In this document: in pieces, positions 1 to 11,270 of the stretch
Layout of the letters: each line of letters begins with the position of its first letter
How positions within the stretch are numbered: position 1 is the first letter of the stretch
From: Rhodeus uyekii
Lineage: Eukaryota; Chordata; Actinopteri; Cypriniformes; Acheilognathidae
DNA length: 64,000 nt
Assembly: GCA_037043235.1 (NCBI GenBank)
Contig: JAWRVZ010000597.1
Span: 62,001 to 126,000 of the forward strand
Direction of reading: 5' to 3'
Program-made: the position numbers and the translations under genes
The notes under the pieces: generated by a model
Seen by the model: only the letters and a program-made list of their open reading frames with translations
What the model was told of the DNA's origin: nothing
The model's database searches: none

Positions 1-1126
1 TAAGTCTGAGTGGACATCCATGACATGCGGAGTCCCTCAAGGTTCAATACTTGCACCCCTCCTGTTCAACTTATATATGCTGCCACTGAGCCAAATAATG
101 AGAAAGAACCAAATTGCATATCACAGCTATGCAGATGACACCCAGATTTACCTCGCGTTATCACCTAATGATTACAGCCCCATTGACTCCCTGTGTCAAT
201 GCATTGATGAAATTAAAAACTGGATGTGCCTAAACTTCCTTCAGTTAAACAAAGACAAAACTGAAGTCATTGCATTTGGAAACAAAGATGAAGTTCTCAA
301 AGTGAACGCATACCTTCACTCTAGGGGTCAAACAACTAAAAATCAGGTCAGGAATCTTGGTGTGATTTTGGAGTCAGACCTGAGTTTCAGTAGCCATGTA
401 AAAACAATAACTAAATCAGCATATTATCATTTCAAAAATATTGCAAGAATTAGATGCTTTGTCTCCAATCAAGACTTAGAGAAACTTGTTCATGCTTTCA
501 TCACCAGCAGGGTGGATTATTGTAATGGGCTCCTCACCGGCCTTCCCAAAAAGACCATAAGACAGCTGCAGCTCGTACAGAACGCTGCTGCCAGGATTCT
601 GAGCAGAACCAGAAAATATGAACACATCACACCAGTCCTTAGGTCCTTGCACTGGCTTCCAGTTACATTTAGAATTAATTTTAAAGTACTGTTACTTGTT
701 TATAAATCACTCAATGGCCTAGGACCTCAATACATTGCAGATATGCTCATAGAATATAAACCTAACAGATCACTAAGATCATCAGGATCAAGTCACTTAG
801 TAATACCCAGGGTTCACTCAAAGCAAGGAGAGTCTGCTTTTAGCTGTTACGCCAGCCGCAGCTGGAACCAGCTTCCAGAAGAGATCAGGTGTGCTCCAAC
901 AGTAGCCACATTCAAATCAAGACTCAAAACACATCTTTTTACCTATGCATTTGCAGATTGAGCACTGTGCCATGTCCGAACTGTTTGCATTTTATTTTAT
1001 AGGCATTATCTTTTTATTCTTTTAATCATTTTTAATGTTTTATTTTTATCATTCTTCTTTATGTAAAGCACTTTGAATTACCATTGTGTATGAAATGTGC
1101 TATACAAATAAACTTGCCTTGCCTTT
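1..1126 (+). mobile_element. L2-clade LINE, 5'-truncated 3' end
   Basis: This is the 3' part of a non-LTR retrotransposon: the end of its reverse transcriptase, then a short 3' UTR. The UTR ends in the TGTAAAGCACTTTGAATT and CTATACAAATAAACTTGCC type tail of fish L2 elements (recognised from memory of the family). The left end lies outside the window. Just downstream (1127-1296) I see only unassigned CT-rich and AT-rich sequence. Confidence 0.85.
2..961 (+). pseudogene. L2-type LINE reverse transcriptase, C-terminal part
   Basis: The frame is open from the window edge and ends at 961, so the product is cut only by the window and the element's own truncation. The first ATG at 20 is internal, not a true start. 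Visible RT motifs are GVPQGSILAPLLFNLY (thumb side of the palm) and the catalytic YADDTQIY near residue 38. The C-terminal region contains LHWLPVTFRINFK and the conserved RSSGSSHLVIPR block typical of L2/CR1 proteins. In the family this enzyme copies the element RNA at a nicked target site. No stop or frameshift interrupts this portion. Confidence 0.85.
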
Positions 1127-1551
1127 CTCTCTCTCCCACTCTCTCATCATCTCTCCATTTACTCTGATTTTTGTTTTATTTGAAATGAGTGATTACTTAC
1201 CATTTACAAAATGGTCCGAGCAAACTCGAATGTTTGCCAGGTTCTTGCCCATAAAATCTTGGTTAAGTGCTGCTTGGCCCTCAAGTTCTCCCACTCCTGT
1301 GGCCTCGTTTATAAAACTTTGCCTAGGATTTGCGTCAGAAGTGGCGTAAGGATGAAACATAGGACGTGCGTGCGCACAGAAATGTTCGGATTTATAAAAC
1401 CATGTGCACGCACATCCTACGCGGGTTTCCCTTTATAAATCACAATCAATACTAAATGTAGTGCCGCTTTTGCGGCTTCATGTCACGCCCATAGTTGCCC
1501 ATAAATAGTCTGTGAAACGCCCACAAATTAATATTCATGGCATGCTAAATC

Positions 1552-1665
1552 ATGGCAAACACAGAGAGGAAATCAAAAAAATGTAACTTCACTCAATGTG
1601 AAGTAGAAGTTATCTTTGGCAAGGTGGAAAAGAGGAGAAAAATGTTGTTTGGAGGGCATAATTTC
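1552..1665 (+). pseudogene. Harbinger Myb/SANT-like protein, N-terminal relic
   Basis: The frame starts at ATG 1552 and reads MANTERKSKKCNFTQCEVEV, then a basic segment with VEKRRKMLFGGHN. This is the start of the Myb/SANT-like DNA-binding protein that accompanies the transposase in fish Harbinger elements (family recognised from memory). After about 38 residues the frame runs into AT-rich non-coding sequence, so the DNA-binding helices are mostly lost. The copy at 35.9-36.2 kb keeps the same start in reverse. Confidence 0.6.
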
Positions 1666-2220
1666 ACAAAATTATGATTTACTAAATCGAAATTATGACT
1701 TACTGTGTCATAATAATGAGATTTGAAAAGTCTTGTACATGACACAACTAAACTGTGAACATAATAAGGAATACTTTAATCGTAGTTTTACTAATGATAA
1801 AATAACAACTTCTAACCTCTGGCTAATGTCGTGGTTATAGATGGGTGCACCAAAAAATTATATTGTAACTGATAGGGAAACGGTGCGATCGCTCGATCCC
1901 CTCGCTCCTCATCGCTCCGCCAGACGGGCAGATTGACGAAAATATCAGTTTTGTACATTATTTCGTTCTGTTCACCATATTATTTATGAGGATGAATTGT
2001 ATAACATGCCAATATTATTGCAGAACATATTTCACTTTTCTTTTTGCAAATATGTGTTAATTTGCATTTCTGTTGTAATTTTTGTATGATTTTGTTTGTT
2101 TTACACTGCAGATCGATCAAACGGGTGTTCGTGTAGGCTGTTAATTGTAAGACTTGCTTTGTGAAGTCTTCATGTTATTTATGAGAGGCAGTGTTGCCAT
2201 TTCTTTTACGCAACAGTCTA

Positions 2221-2517
2221 CAGCACTGTTTTTCAACCACTGTACCGTGGAACTGGTGTGCTGTGAGAGATCGTCAAGTGTGCAGTGGAAAATGATTCAA
2301 TTTCAACTAATTGGTCTAAAAACTTTTTTTTTTATCCTAAAATTAATCCTAAAATACTTTATATTTTTTGTGTTTATTTGATTCCCATTCAATACACTTT
2401 GATAAGAATGACTATTTTTAATATAGGCTACAGAGTTTCATTTTTTTTTTTTTTTTCAGTTGGCAGTGTTCCTTGTGAAAAAATGTACCATGGCTCAAAA
2501 AAGGTTAAAAAACACTG
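2221..2517. mobile_element. hAT-like MITE nested in Harbinger copy 1
   Basis: The left end reads CACTGTTTTTCAACCACTG and the right end GGTTAAAAAACACTG, an imperfect inverted pair of the CAGTGTTTTTCAACC type common in hAT elements. GTCTA precedes the left end and follows the right end, a partial target duplication. A fragment at the same internal position in the second Harbinger copy (from 35659) suggests the insertion predates their separation. Confidence 0.5.
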
Positions 2518-2728
2518 GTCTAGTTTCACTTTCACGTGTTTCTTCCATCTGCCAACGGTGTCGCCATTCCTCATTTCACCCGTTTTTGTTCGTACGCCTG
2601 GGTCAGAGCTTCCGTGAAGGACCGCACATTTTCCCGTCAAGTTTGCTTTTTATAAATACCAATTATTGCGTAGAGAGCTGCGTGCGCCTTCTTTTGTGCA
2701 CACGCTACATTTATAAATGAGGCCCCTG

Positions 2729-3440
2729 GTCTTGGTTGTAAATGACGGCTGGAAGGCGATAATAATGTTTTTCGGCACCTCTATCATCCTCCGAACGATT
2801 GTGACAACCTTCTACATTGCAGTAGTTTCCCTTCGCCTTCGGCATTGCGATATATATTTAGTTATATTGTAATATATGTTGCGCTCTGCTTGATCCTCAA
2901 TGTAAAATGCGTTGAACGAGTAACCGGTGGTGTCACCAGGAGCGGCACCAAGCCTCAACATCCTCCTCGCAGACTGAGGTAAGTTTAATACTGTTTTATT
3001 CCTGTTCTGTATGAAAGTTATGTCTATATTTAGCATTGTGAGAGAAGATCAGGTCACATTCAATAATTCTTTAATCATTGCTTCCGGGTCGAGAACGCTG
3101 TGCACGTTTGTGCTGCCGCTTCGTACCTGGACTATTTTGTATGTTTTTTGTTTTTTCTACATGTTTTTTTTGACCGTTTGGATTATTATCTATTCATGTC
3201 AGTATTGGACTGCTCAAATTATCACTGCTGATCTTCAAACTGGATTATTTTCATTACCAAACTCCAGTTGTTTGCGAGCTTTCCGCCGGATTGCTGCGAG
3301 CCCTCTGCCCATTAACGTCTCCTCCACGTTCGGCACTTCTGTTGGGTGAGTCACCGCTCTCTCAATTGGTAGCGCTGTTCGTTTTAATCGCATGCTATCT
3401 GGGTGTGTTATCTCCTATCTAGTGTGCTGTTTTTGGTTGA
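2729..3440 (+). other. Stretch between Harbinger and LINE coding region
   Basis: No protein similarity was recognised. It may include the 5' UTR of the LINE that follows. A good splice-donor-like CTGAGGTAAGTTT occurs near 2975, without other support. Confidence 0.3.
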
Positions 3441-3854
3441 GTGACGTTCAGGGTTTGGCTAACGTGGTTCTCTGCCTGGGATCGCCTTGCACCAACATGC
3501 CTCGGGCAAAACTTTTTCTTTTCTTATTTGCCTCATTTTTTCACCTTCAAAATGGACATTGGATATCTACCATCTCAGCTAAAGGCCTACCTAAATTTCC
3601 ACCCACGTCTCGATTCTGTGACGTATGAATGCTCCTGGAGTCTAGGGATTCTCCGGCGCCCACGATACATACATCGCTCGCGGCGTCTCCTGAGGAGTAC
3701 CTTTTGCTCTAAGCCCGATACCCCTCCGTGCATCTGGACTAATCATAGATCGTCGTCCATACCCAGACAAGTACTGGTTGACAATACTGCACATCGCTTT
3801 TTAATTTATCTCACTGATTCCCAACAACATACTGCTAACGTGAGTTCCCTCCAT

Positions 3855-6658
3855 CGTCATTTTTCCCTTCTGAACTGTCGATCAATATCGGACAAAGCCT
3901 CTTATCTCAATGAAATTATCACTGACAATAAACTTTAAATTTTTCTTCTCACTGAAACTTGGCAAGTTCAGGATGATTTTCTGCAGGTGAATCTTCTCAC
4001 ACCTGATGGATATAAGTATCTGTCTAGACCTCATCTGCATGGTAAAGGGGGTGGTCTCGCTGTCATTTACCGGGAAAATCTCAGACTCAAGCAACTTCAT
4101 TTTCATGATACCAATTCATTTGAATATATGGTATTGAAGGTTGACTCTCTTATAATAATCCTCCTGTATCGTCCTCCCAAAGCACTGTCCAACTTTTTCT
4201 CTGAACTCAGTGAACTTTTTACTCTTGCCTGTTCATTGTCATTTCCCATTCTCCTGCTTGGTGACTTCAATATTCATGTTGATACTGTTTGCTCTAACAC
4301 AAATCAATTAATGTCTGTTTTTGAATGTTTTAATCTGATTCAGCATGTTCATTTCCCTACCCATACCCGTGGTCATACCCTTGACCTGATATGTACATCA
4401 AGGGTTGATATCTGTTCCATCTCTTCTTCTGACACTGGTATCTCTGATCATAAACTTCTTGATTTTAGCTTAAGTCTGCCAATGTGTAATAAGTGCCCTA
4501 AAAATGTCATTTCATACAATCTGAAAGCCATTGATACTGCATCCTTCTGTACCTCTATTGCCTCTTCAAACCTTTCTGATGTCTATGAGCTTTCTTCTCC
4601 CTCCATGATATTATCTAATTATCACTCCACAATTTCTGAAATCTTACAGCAGCATGCTCCTACTAAGACCAGGTGTGTCCCTTCCACACACTCTTCTCCT
4701 TGGTATACCCCTGAGCTCTGTATTCTCAAAGCTACTGGTAGACGGCTTGAACGTCTTTACAGAAAAACTGGTCTTACTGTACACTATTTATCCTTTCTTG
4801 ACCATCTCAAAATACACAAATCTGCCCTTATCTCAGCTCGCTCTAGTTTTGTCTCTGCCACAATCAATAAATCCAGTAATAGGCCAAAAGCATTATTCAA
4901 CACAATAAATAAGCTCACTAAATCTCCACCTCAAGATTCCATAGCTTCTAATGAGCTTTGCAGTTCTTTTCTTGTATATTTACTTGAAATGACTGATGCT
5001 GTCCACCAATGCTTCTCTAAAAGTGATTCAAAGCTCAACTATCCACCAAATCTATACTCTCAAACCTTGTCTTGTTTTTCCTTGACAACCCCTTCTTCAG
5101 TCTCTAAATTGATCTTGAAATCCATTTATTCTTTCTGCCAACTTGATCCTGCTCCAACTTCTCTCCTTAAACTATGCCATTCTGTCATCTCTGCGCCTAT
5201 CTCGCACTTCATCAATACATCTCTTACCTGTGCTTCATTTCCTCTACCACTCAAAACTGCTGCGGTTACCCCTGTTCTCAAGAAACCCAACCTTGATCCC
5301 TCAGTTCTATCTAACTACCGTCCTATTTCCAACTTACCATTCATAGCTAAATTACTAGAAAGCACTGTTGCCACCCAACTCCAGTCTTTTCTAGTTGAAA
5401 ACAATTTCTTTGATCCCTTTCAGTCTGGTTTCCGCCCCATCCATAGTACTGAAACTGCGCTTGTAAAGGTCTTAAATGACCTACTGCTTTCTGCCGATTC
5501 TGGCTCTCTGTCTGTACTTCTGTTCCTTGATCTCAGCTCTGCATTTGACACAGTGTCCCATGAATTACTTGTTTCACGTCTCTCTGATTTGGGTATTTCT
5601 GGTTCTGCTCTCTCTTGGTTTTCTTCCTATCTCTCTGACAGACAATTTTACATTTCAGTTAAAGATTCCAGATCACCTATGGTCCCCCTGAAGCGAGGTG
5701 TTCCCCAGGGATCTGTTCTCGGCCCCTTATTATTCACAATCTACATCATACCACTTGGTCAGATTCTACAACATCACGGTCTTAACTATCATTTTTATGC
5801 CGATGACATTCAATTATACTCAATCTGTACACCTACTCTACCCCCCCCCAAACAGACAAAATCTCTGCCTGTGTTAAAGAAATAAAAAAAATTCTTAATT
5901 CAAATTTTCTGAAACTCAACATGGACAAAACTGAGATTATCTTCATTGGAACTCCCACACTTACTAGCCATATCTCTGCTAATCTCACCTGTGAAATAGA
6001 TGGTTCTGATATCAAAACATCCACTACTGTTAAAAAATTAGGTGTAATCATTAACTCTACTCTTAACTTTTAGTCTCATATTTCCTCTGTAACTAAATCT
6101 GTATTCTTTCACCTACGTCGCATTGCCCAACTCCGTCCCTTCATTAGTTCCCAAGACACTGAAACCATCATCCATGCATTTGTCTCATCACGCCTTGACT
6201 ACTGCAATGCTCTTTTCATCGGTCTACCTGCAAGCTCCATTTCCAGATTACAATACATTCAAAACTCTGCTGCTAGAATAATCACTCACACCAAGCGCTC
6301 TGCTCACATCACTCCAATTTTGTACAATCTTCACTGGCTTCCAGTTGCCTATCGTATCAAATTCAAAATTCTTCTGCTTACCATCAAATTTTTACATTCG
6401 TTAGCTCCTCCCTATCTCTGTAATTTGCTCGTCCCCTACACTCCGACCCGTTCACTACGTTCTTCCGACTCTGGTTTACTTGTCGTTCCTCGGCATTGCC
6501 TCTCTTCCATGGGGGGCCGATCATTCTGTGTTATTGCTCCCAAACTCTGGAATTCTCTCCCACGCTCACTCTGTTATATTAACAATATCACTGAATTTAA
6601 ATCGTTACTCAAAACTCACCTTTTTTCTGAATGCTATACCCATGATTTGTTCAACTGA
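3855..6658 (+). pseudogene. LINE endonuclease and reverse transcriptase ORF2, broken
   Basis: The protein order is apurinic-type endonuclease then RT. Endonuclease landmarks are LLNCRSI at about 3870, LTETW at about 3950, ILLLGDFNIHVD at about 4250, and SDTGISDHKLLDF at about 4430. RT landmarks are NYRPISNLPF, FLDLSSAFDTVSHELL, RGVPQGSVLGPLLF and FYADDIQLYSI (catalytic site about 5797). It is inactive as read. One in-frame TAA at about 3936 splits the endonuclease, a frameshift follows the C run at about 5841, and a TAG at about 6071 interrupts the C-terminal domain. Coding ends at 6658. In life it would nick the target DNA and reverse-transcribe the element RNA. Confidence 0.85.
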
Positions 6659-6714
6659 TTTTTTACTTCTCTAATACTATCTCTCTGAATGTTTTGCCTC
6701 TTATGTCCTGTTGG

Positions 6715-7345
6715 GATTTTTGGTGTCTCTCTCGACCCTTTCCCCCCCGGTTCGTTGGATTCGCCAAAGAATGAGACACGATGTCCGGTAATAAAATTAA
6801 CTTACAGATTTATTAAGAGAATCAGAATTTGCCTTTGCTGAGCTCAGGATTGCACATGACATCTGGGCAGTCCAGAATGTCTTACAAAGTGCCAACAACA
6901 TTATTTATATTCTTGATCTCCCTTGAGTCCACCTCTCCATACAGTGACTGTTGCCCGGAGCAATCAGTGTTATCAGGTTGATTCCTTCATCCCAGGTTAC
7001 TCCATACTAATCAGCAGTCTGCACAGAACAGAAAACAAGAACCCCCCTTTCCCCGTCTCTTGCTAACTGAATCTTTTCTGGTGAACAGATAGTTCAGACA
7101 GTTACAGCCACTCTGGGTGCATTGTTCTTTGTTTAGTAAAGAAAGATTAGTTACAAAACATTACCTTCATGATTGAATCAGGAATGAACACTTCAGCACA
7201 ATTTGAACCTTTTAAACTATCATTCCCTTCAGTTTACAGTATTCAAGCAGGCCAAACACACATATACATAAATAATAACACACTATGATCAATATATCAA
7301 TTATTCAGAAACATGTAAAAACATTTAATCCCTCAGTCCTGTGTG
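6715..7345. other. Unclassified insertion in LINE 3' UTR
   Basis: The block interrupts the expected LINE 3' UTR. Its first part (GGTTCGTTGGATTCGCCAAAG, then AATAAAATTAACTTACAGATTTATTAAGAG) resembles the antisense edge of an LTR, but I found no matching terminal repeats or duplication. No coding capacity is recognised. Confidence 0.3.
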
Positions 7346-8907
7346 TAATTTGGTACCTGATTTAATTTTTTCTGTATACTTCTATTATTGTTTCTATTAG
7401 TCTACTTGTACTTTCTCTCCCCTGTCAACTGTCTATTGTAAAGCGTCCTTGAGCTCTGGAAAGGCGCTATATAAATAAAACTTATTATTATTATTATTTA
7501 AACAGAAAGGAAGAGCATTTATGAAACACATTTTTTAATAACATTATTACGGCGCAGCTCTCCCTCAGTGCAGTTGTGACAGATGAGAGGCAGGTATGCA
7601 TCCGGGGAGATTTGTGATAAAAAAGAGGGGAAATATGTAATCTTAAGTAAATTTGATTTGATATTGATCGTAATAAGTTCCTAGAACTAAAACTAGTAGT
7701 TATATTTTCAATGATAAGAGACTTATATTTTTCGAGTTATATTCACGCACGTGTCTGTTTTATGTTGCCGCCGGCGCGGTAAATTAGAGCGCGCGTTTTT
7801 CTCTTGAAAAGTTTATTTTTCTACATGTGAGTTCGGTGGATTCTGTTTGTATAAATGTGTGTTAGAATTGTAGATTTGTGTAATCTCATGGGATATACTA
7901 AGTTATGTGTTTACAATCATTTTAGTGTTCGTGTAACGAAGTGAATTGTATTTGTTCTTAGAGGGCAATTGGTTAACATGTCTTTCCATACATTCTCAGC
8001 CAGAAGAAGAGAGTGAGTTGCTGAGAATGTGTGTTGACTGTCCTTTTTGAATAAATTACAGAATCCCCCAAAGAGCTAGATGTCAGAGAGTCGTTTGTGC
8101 TGAAAGGAATCCGCTACATAAATATAGTTTCAGAAAGTTCTTAAATACACAAACCAACCATTTAATCTATTTATTGCTATGTTCTTTTGTTACTGTATCT
8201 TATAATTTATATAATCTCTGGCAATGACTGAAATCAGAGTTAGTAAAGATTATTCAAGCACTGATGTTTCTCTCTTTCATCTGTTCTTTCTTTCACAATG
8301 TGTTTCACTGTGTATCTGGATGAAACACAATCATGATAACGGATACAAAATATCTGTTGTGACGCACAACAATCATTCATCATTTTTTCAGTCATAAACA
8401 CGCATGTTCTTATTTGAGCTTCATTTAGAGGCACTTTTGACTTATAATGTTGAAAAATGAAATTTCTTTAAACGGTTAGATCTGTATTAAAATATTTATG
8501 ATATTCTAGCATCGTGATTCTGGCATTTCATCACTTGGCATTTTATCACTTAATATTTGCATAATCACAATGAATTAAGAAATGTATTTTTTTATTCTGC
8601 AAGGATGCATTAAATTAATCAGTAAATAACATGGCAGTAAATAAATTCATAATGTTAAAAAAAGCATTTAAAATAAATGTTCTTCGTCTGAACTTGTGTA
8701 GTGGGTATAGAATGCTAGAATAAAGTGAGTGTGAGAGTGTGTTCAATTAATCTAAATACAATTTACATTACACATTTATTCATTCTATAGGATGGATGGT
8801 GATGGACTTCTCTGGCCTAGTTTTTAGAGCAGCTGATTATTTGATTGTTTTTCCTGTTTTCTCTCCTGTATCGTTCACCTGAAGGGGGAGGGGCGCGCTG
8901 CACACTT

Positions 8908-8988
8908 AATACAGAGACTCTGGTAAAGCAGCAGCAGCGTCTCCATGTCCTGTTTATTCATCCCTAAATTATTTCCCCCTCATCAGGT
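8908..8988 (+). repeat. Direct repeat, left copy (partner 9454-9533)
   Basis: About 80 bp are nearly identical to 9454-9533. Both copies start AATACAGAGACTCTGGTAAAG and end CCCCTCATCAGGT. Each closes on CAG followed by GT, which would be a good splice donor. Confidence 0.75.
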
Positions 8989-9453
8989 AACCCATGTGCA
9001 AATGTTTTGTTAAATGTATTGTTGACATGTTGAAAAGTTAAGTGTTAAGGTCTTGTCAAGTGTTAATTTGTTGTAAACAGAGTTTCAAATGTTTGTTCAG
9101 AGTTGTTCCATGTACCTCACGTTAGCCATGCTAAGTATGGAGACCATTCGGTCTCAAAAATAGCACGGGAAAGTAAAGTATGTATCATGTGTGGGTTTTT
9201 TTTCTCCAAATGATGTGTTCATGATGGTTTAGGTCATATAAACCTGTGCTCCAGAGAGAGTATGTGTATTGTTTCATTTAATTGTTTTGGATTTATATGT
9301 GTATGTTCATTTTCCCAATTAGATGTTTTATTTTGGTTTATCTATATATAATCTATTTTTCTTATGTACAACTGTGATTGAATTATTGTTATTTTTGTCA
9401 CTTAAGTTTAACTGACTGTGATTTATTTGAAATCTAAAGATGTTTAAACAGAT

Positions 9454-9533
9454 AATACAGAGACTCTGGTAAAGCAGCAGCAGTGTCCCGTGTCCTGTTT
9501 ATTCATCCTTATAACTATTTCCCCTCATCAGGT
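9454..9533 (+). repeat. Direct repeat, right copy
   Basis: Partner of 8908-8988, about 545 bp downstream in the same orientation, with a few substitutions and small indels. It could mark the two ends of a retroelement or a duplicated untranslated exon. Confidence 0.75.
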
Positions 9534-9744
9534 GGTGAGGGTGCTATACTTGCTGTTCATAAAGAATCCTGAAAACAGATTGAAGATTGAAATCTTCATG
9601 AAGCAGCACATCCCTTTCAAATATGATCATAATCAATAATGTTTATTGATCATCAAATCATCATATCAGATTGATTAGTGAAGATCATGTGACACTGAAG
9701 ACTGAATGAGTGATGCTCTGCCTTTACAAGAATTAATATACATA

Positions 9745-10560
9745 TTAGATTAGATTCAACTTTATTGTCATTACACAAGTACAGGTACAAGGCAACGACA
9801 TGCAGTTTAGGTCTAACCAGAAGTGCAAGTGCAGGATATATACAATGGTTGCATAAGTGCAGGATATGGAGATTTACAGGTAATATGTACAATGAATGTA
9901 AATATACAGATGGTTATTACTATAACAGTCGAGTGTGTGCTATAAATATAATTACAGGTGTCTCTTACTATAAACAGCATTTACAGGTGAATATGTACTA
10001 TAAGTGTAAATGTAATGTTAAGCAGTAGATTTAAGGTAGTGCAATGAGCATGGACAGTGCAAATAAGTGAGATGCGAAATGTAAACAGTTGGTACTGTAT
10101 GAACAGTTGGTAGTGCAAATGAGCATGTTCCAGCTAAAGTACAGCAGTGCAAGGTGAAAATGTAAACAGTTGTTACTGTAATGAACAGTCAGCAGATCCA
10201 AACACAGGCTTGCAGTCGGAGGTGAAGAGGGAGTAGAGAAACGGGCTTAGCACACAGCCCTGTGGTACACCAGTGTTAAGTGTGATGGATGTGGAGCAGG
10301 TGGATCCAGATCAGACATTCTGGGGTCTGTTGGTCAGGAAGTCCAGAATCCAGTTTCAGAGTGAGGCACTGATGCGCAAGTCTTCAAGTTTGGCTATTAA
10401 CTTGGCCGGGATGATAGTGTTGAATGCTGAGCTGAAGTCAACAAACAGCATCCGTGCATAAGAGTTCTTATTGTCCAGGAGTGTGAGCACAGAGTGCAGT
10501 GCCATGGCAACAGCATCCTATGTGCTCCTATTGCTGAACTCCCCTGAGACAAATTGAGGG
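9745..10560 (-). mobile_element. Non-LTR retrotransposon remnant
   Basis: On the minus strand the 3' end is the AATGACAATAAAGTTGAATC tail at 9745-9775, a common LINE 3' end in fish. RT coding remnants lie at 10195-10450. Between them is short repetitive AT-rich sequence with several GTGCA and CAGTTGGTA units. The clade is not resolved. Confidence 0.6.
10195..10450 (-). pseudogene. LINE reverse transcriptase fragment
   Basis: Minus-strand translation shows FVDFSSAFNTIIPAKLIAKL at about 10440-10380, then WILDFLTNRPQNV, then LNTGVPQGCVLSPFLYSL at about 10280-10220. These are RT palm motifs, in the family order. A stop follows PQNV and the catalytic YxDD region is absent, so the fragment is dead. 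Confidence 0.75.
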
Positions 10561-10632
10561 TCCCCAGCATGTGAACAAAGAGTCCAAAAAATCCACAATG
10601 ACCTGGGAGGTGACAGAACCAGTCAATTCAGG

Positions 10633-11205
10633 TCATTTGGAGTGCAAATCATAAACTACCACTAGGTAGCGCTGGTTGTGGGGAACCCTGTGAATCTCAC
10701 CGCAAATATCCAACTGCAGGTGCTGCCAAGGTCGTGAGGGCCAGGCTAAAGGCTGTAAGGGTGGAGGAGGTGAGTGGCCTGTCTTACTGCTCACAAGGCA
10801 GACTGAACAGTCCTTAACCATTGCTTCAATCTCCCTGTCTATTCCTGGCCACCACACCCGGTCTCTGCAGCGCTGTTTGACCTTCACTATGCCCAGGTGA
10901 CCCGTATGCGCCATTTCTAACACACGCGCATGAAGGGGCCCTGGGACCACAGTGCAAAGCCCACGGGCCATACAAACATCATTCCAGCAGGATAGCTTGT
11001 CTTTGACACGGGAATAAACAGCTAGTTTCCCAGATACATTTGATGGCCAGCCGCCCCGGATGTAGGAACGGAACTGTGATAGGATAGGGTCCTGGTCCGA
11101 GGCTGTCTTGTGCTCCTGTAGTGACACTGTTTTCTGCAGGGGTGTGTGTAGCATCTGGATAATGTCAGTTTCAACGTCACTACTGCCCATGGGTGTGTTC
11201 AACAT
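10633..11205 (-). pseudogene. Gypsy integrase, N-terminal part
   Basis: The HHCC zinc-binding region reads MAHTGHLGIVKVKQR then WWPGIDREIEAMVKDCSVC (H-x3-H and C-x2-C pattern, about 10915-10805). The start of the catalytic core follows: WQHLQLDICGEIHRVPHNQR and YLVVVYDLHSK, with the first core acid in QLDICG. Sequence beyond the first core strands is missing, so the DDE triad is incomplete. It is out of frame with the RNase H segment. Confidence 0.8.
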
Positions 11206-11270
11206 AGATGGACCGGGACAAAAGGTCGGCTACCACATTATCACGGCCCGGGGTAAATTGGAGACTATAG

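Larger units (their letters stand above)
1300..2725 (+). mobile_element. Harbinger-type DNA transposon derivative, copy 1
   Basis: The termini are tGGCCTCGTTTATAAA at 1300 and TTTATAAATGAGGCCC ending at 2725, an inverted pair. Both are flanked by CTG (1297-1299 and 2726-2728), a 3-bp target duplication as known for PIF/Harbinger. Inside is a relic of the Myb-like second protein of Harbinger elements (1552). No transposase is seen, so the copy is non-autonomous. A related copy lies inverted at 35451-36457. Confidence 0.75.
3441..7497 (+). mobile_element. L2-clade LINE, nearly full-length but broken
   Basis: It carries endonuclease and reverse transcriptase coding sequence to 6658. A 3' UTR ends in the tail TTGTAAAGCGTCCTTGAG, a GGCGCTATATAAATAAA segment and TTA repeats at about 7440-7497. 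The 5' boundary is not resolved. A block of about 600 bp (roughly 6715-7345) separates the 3' UTR start from the tail and looks like a later insertion. It differs clearly in sequence from the copy at 1-1126, so it is another subfamily. Confidence 0.75.
7498..9740. other. Unclassified AT-rich stretch
   Basis: No gene is recognised. Scattered fragments resemble a common teleost repeat also present at 29-31 kb (for example GCAAGGATGCATTAAATTAATC near 8600 and GATCATGTGACACTGAAGACTG near 9685). A segment near 8050 (AATAAATTACAGAATCCCCC) looks like the end of an LTR, without a partner. A pair of direct repeats is listed separately. Confidence 0.4.
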
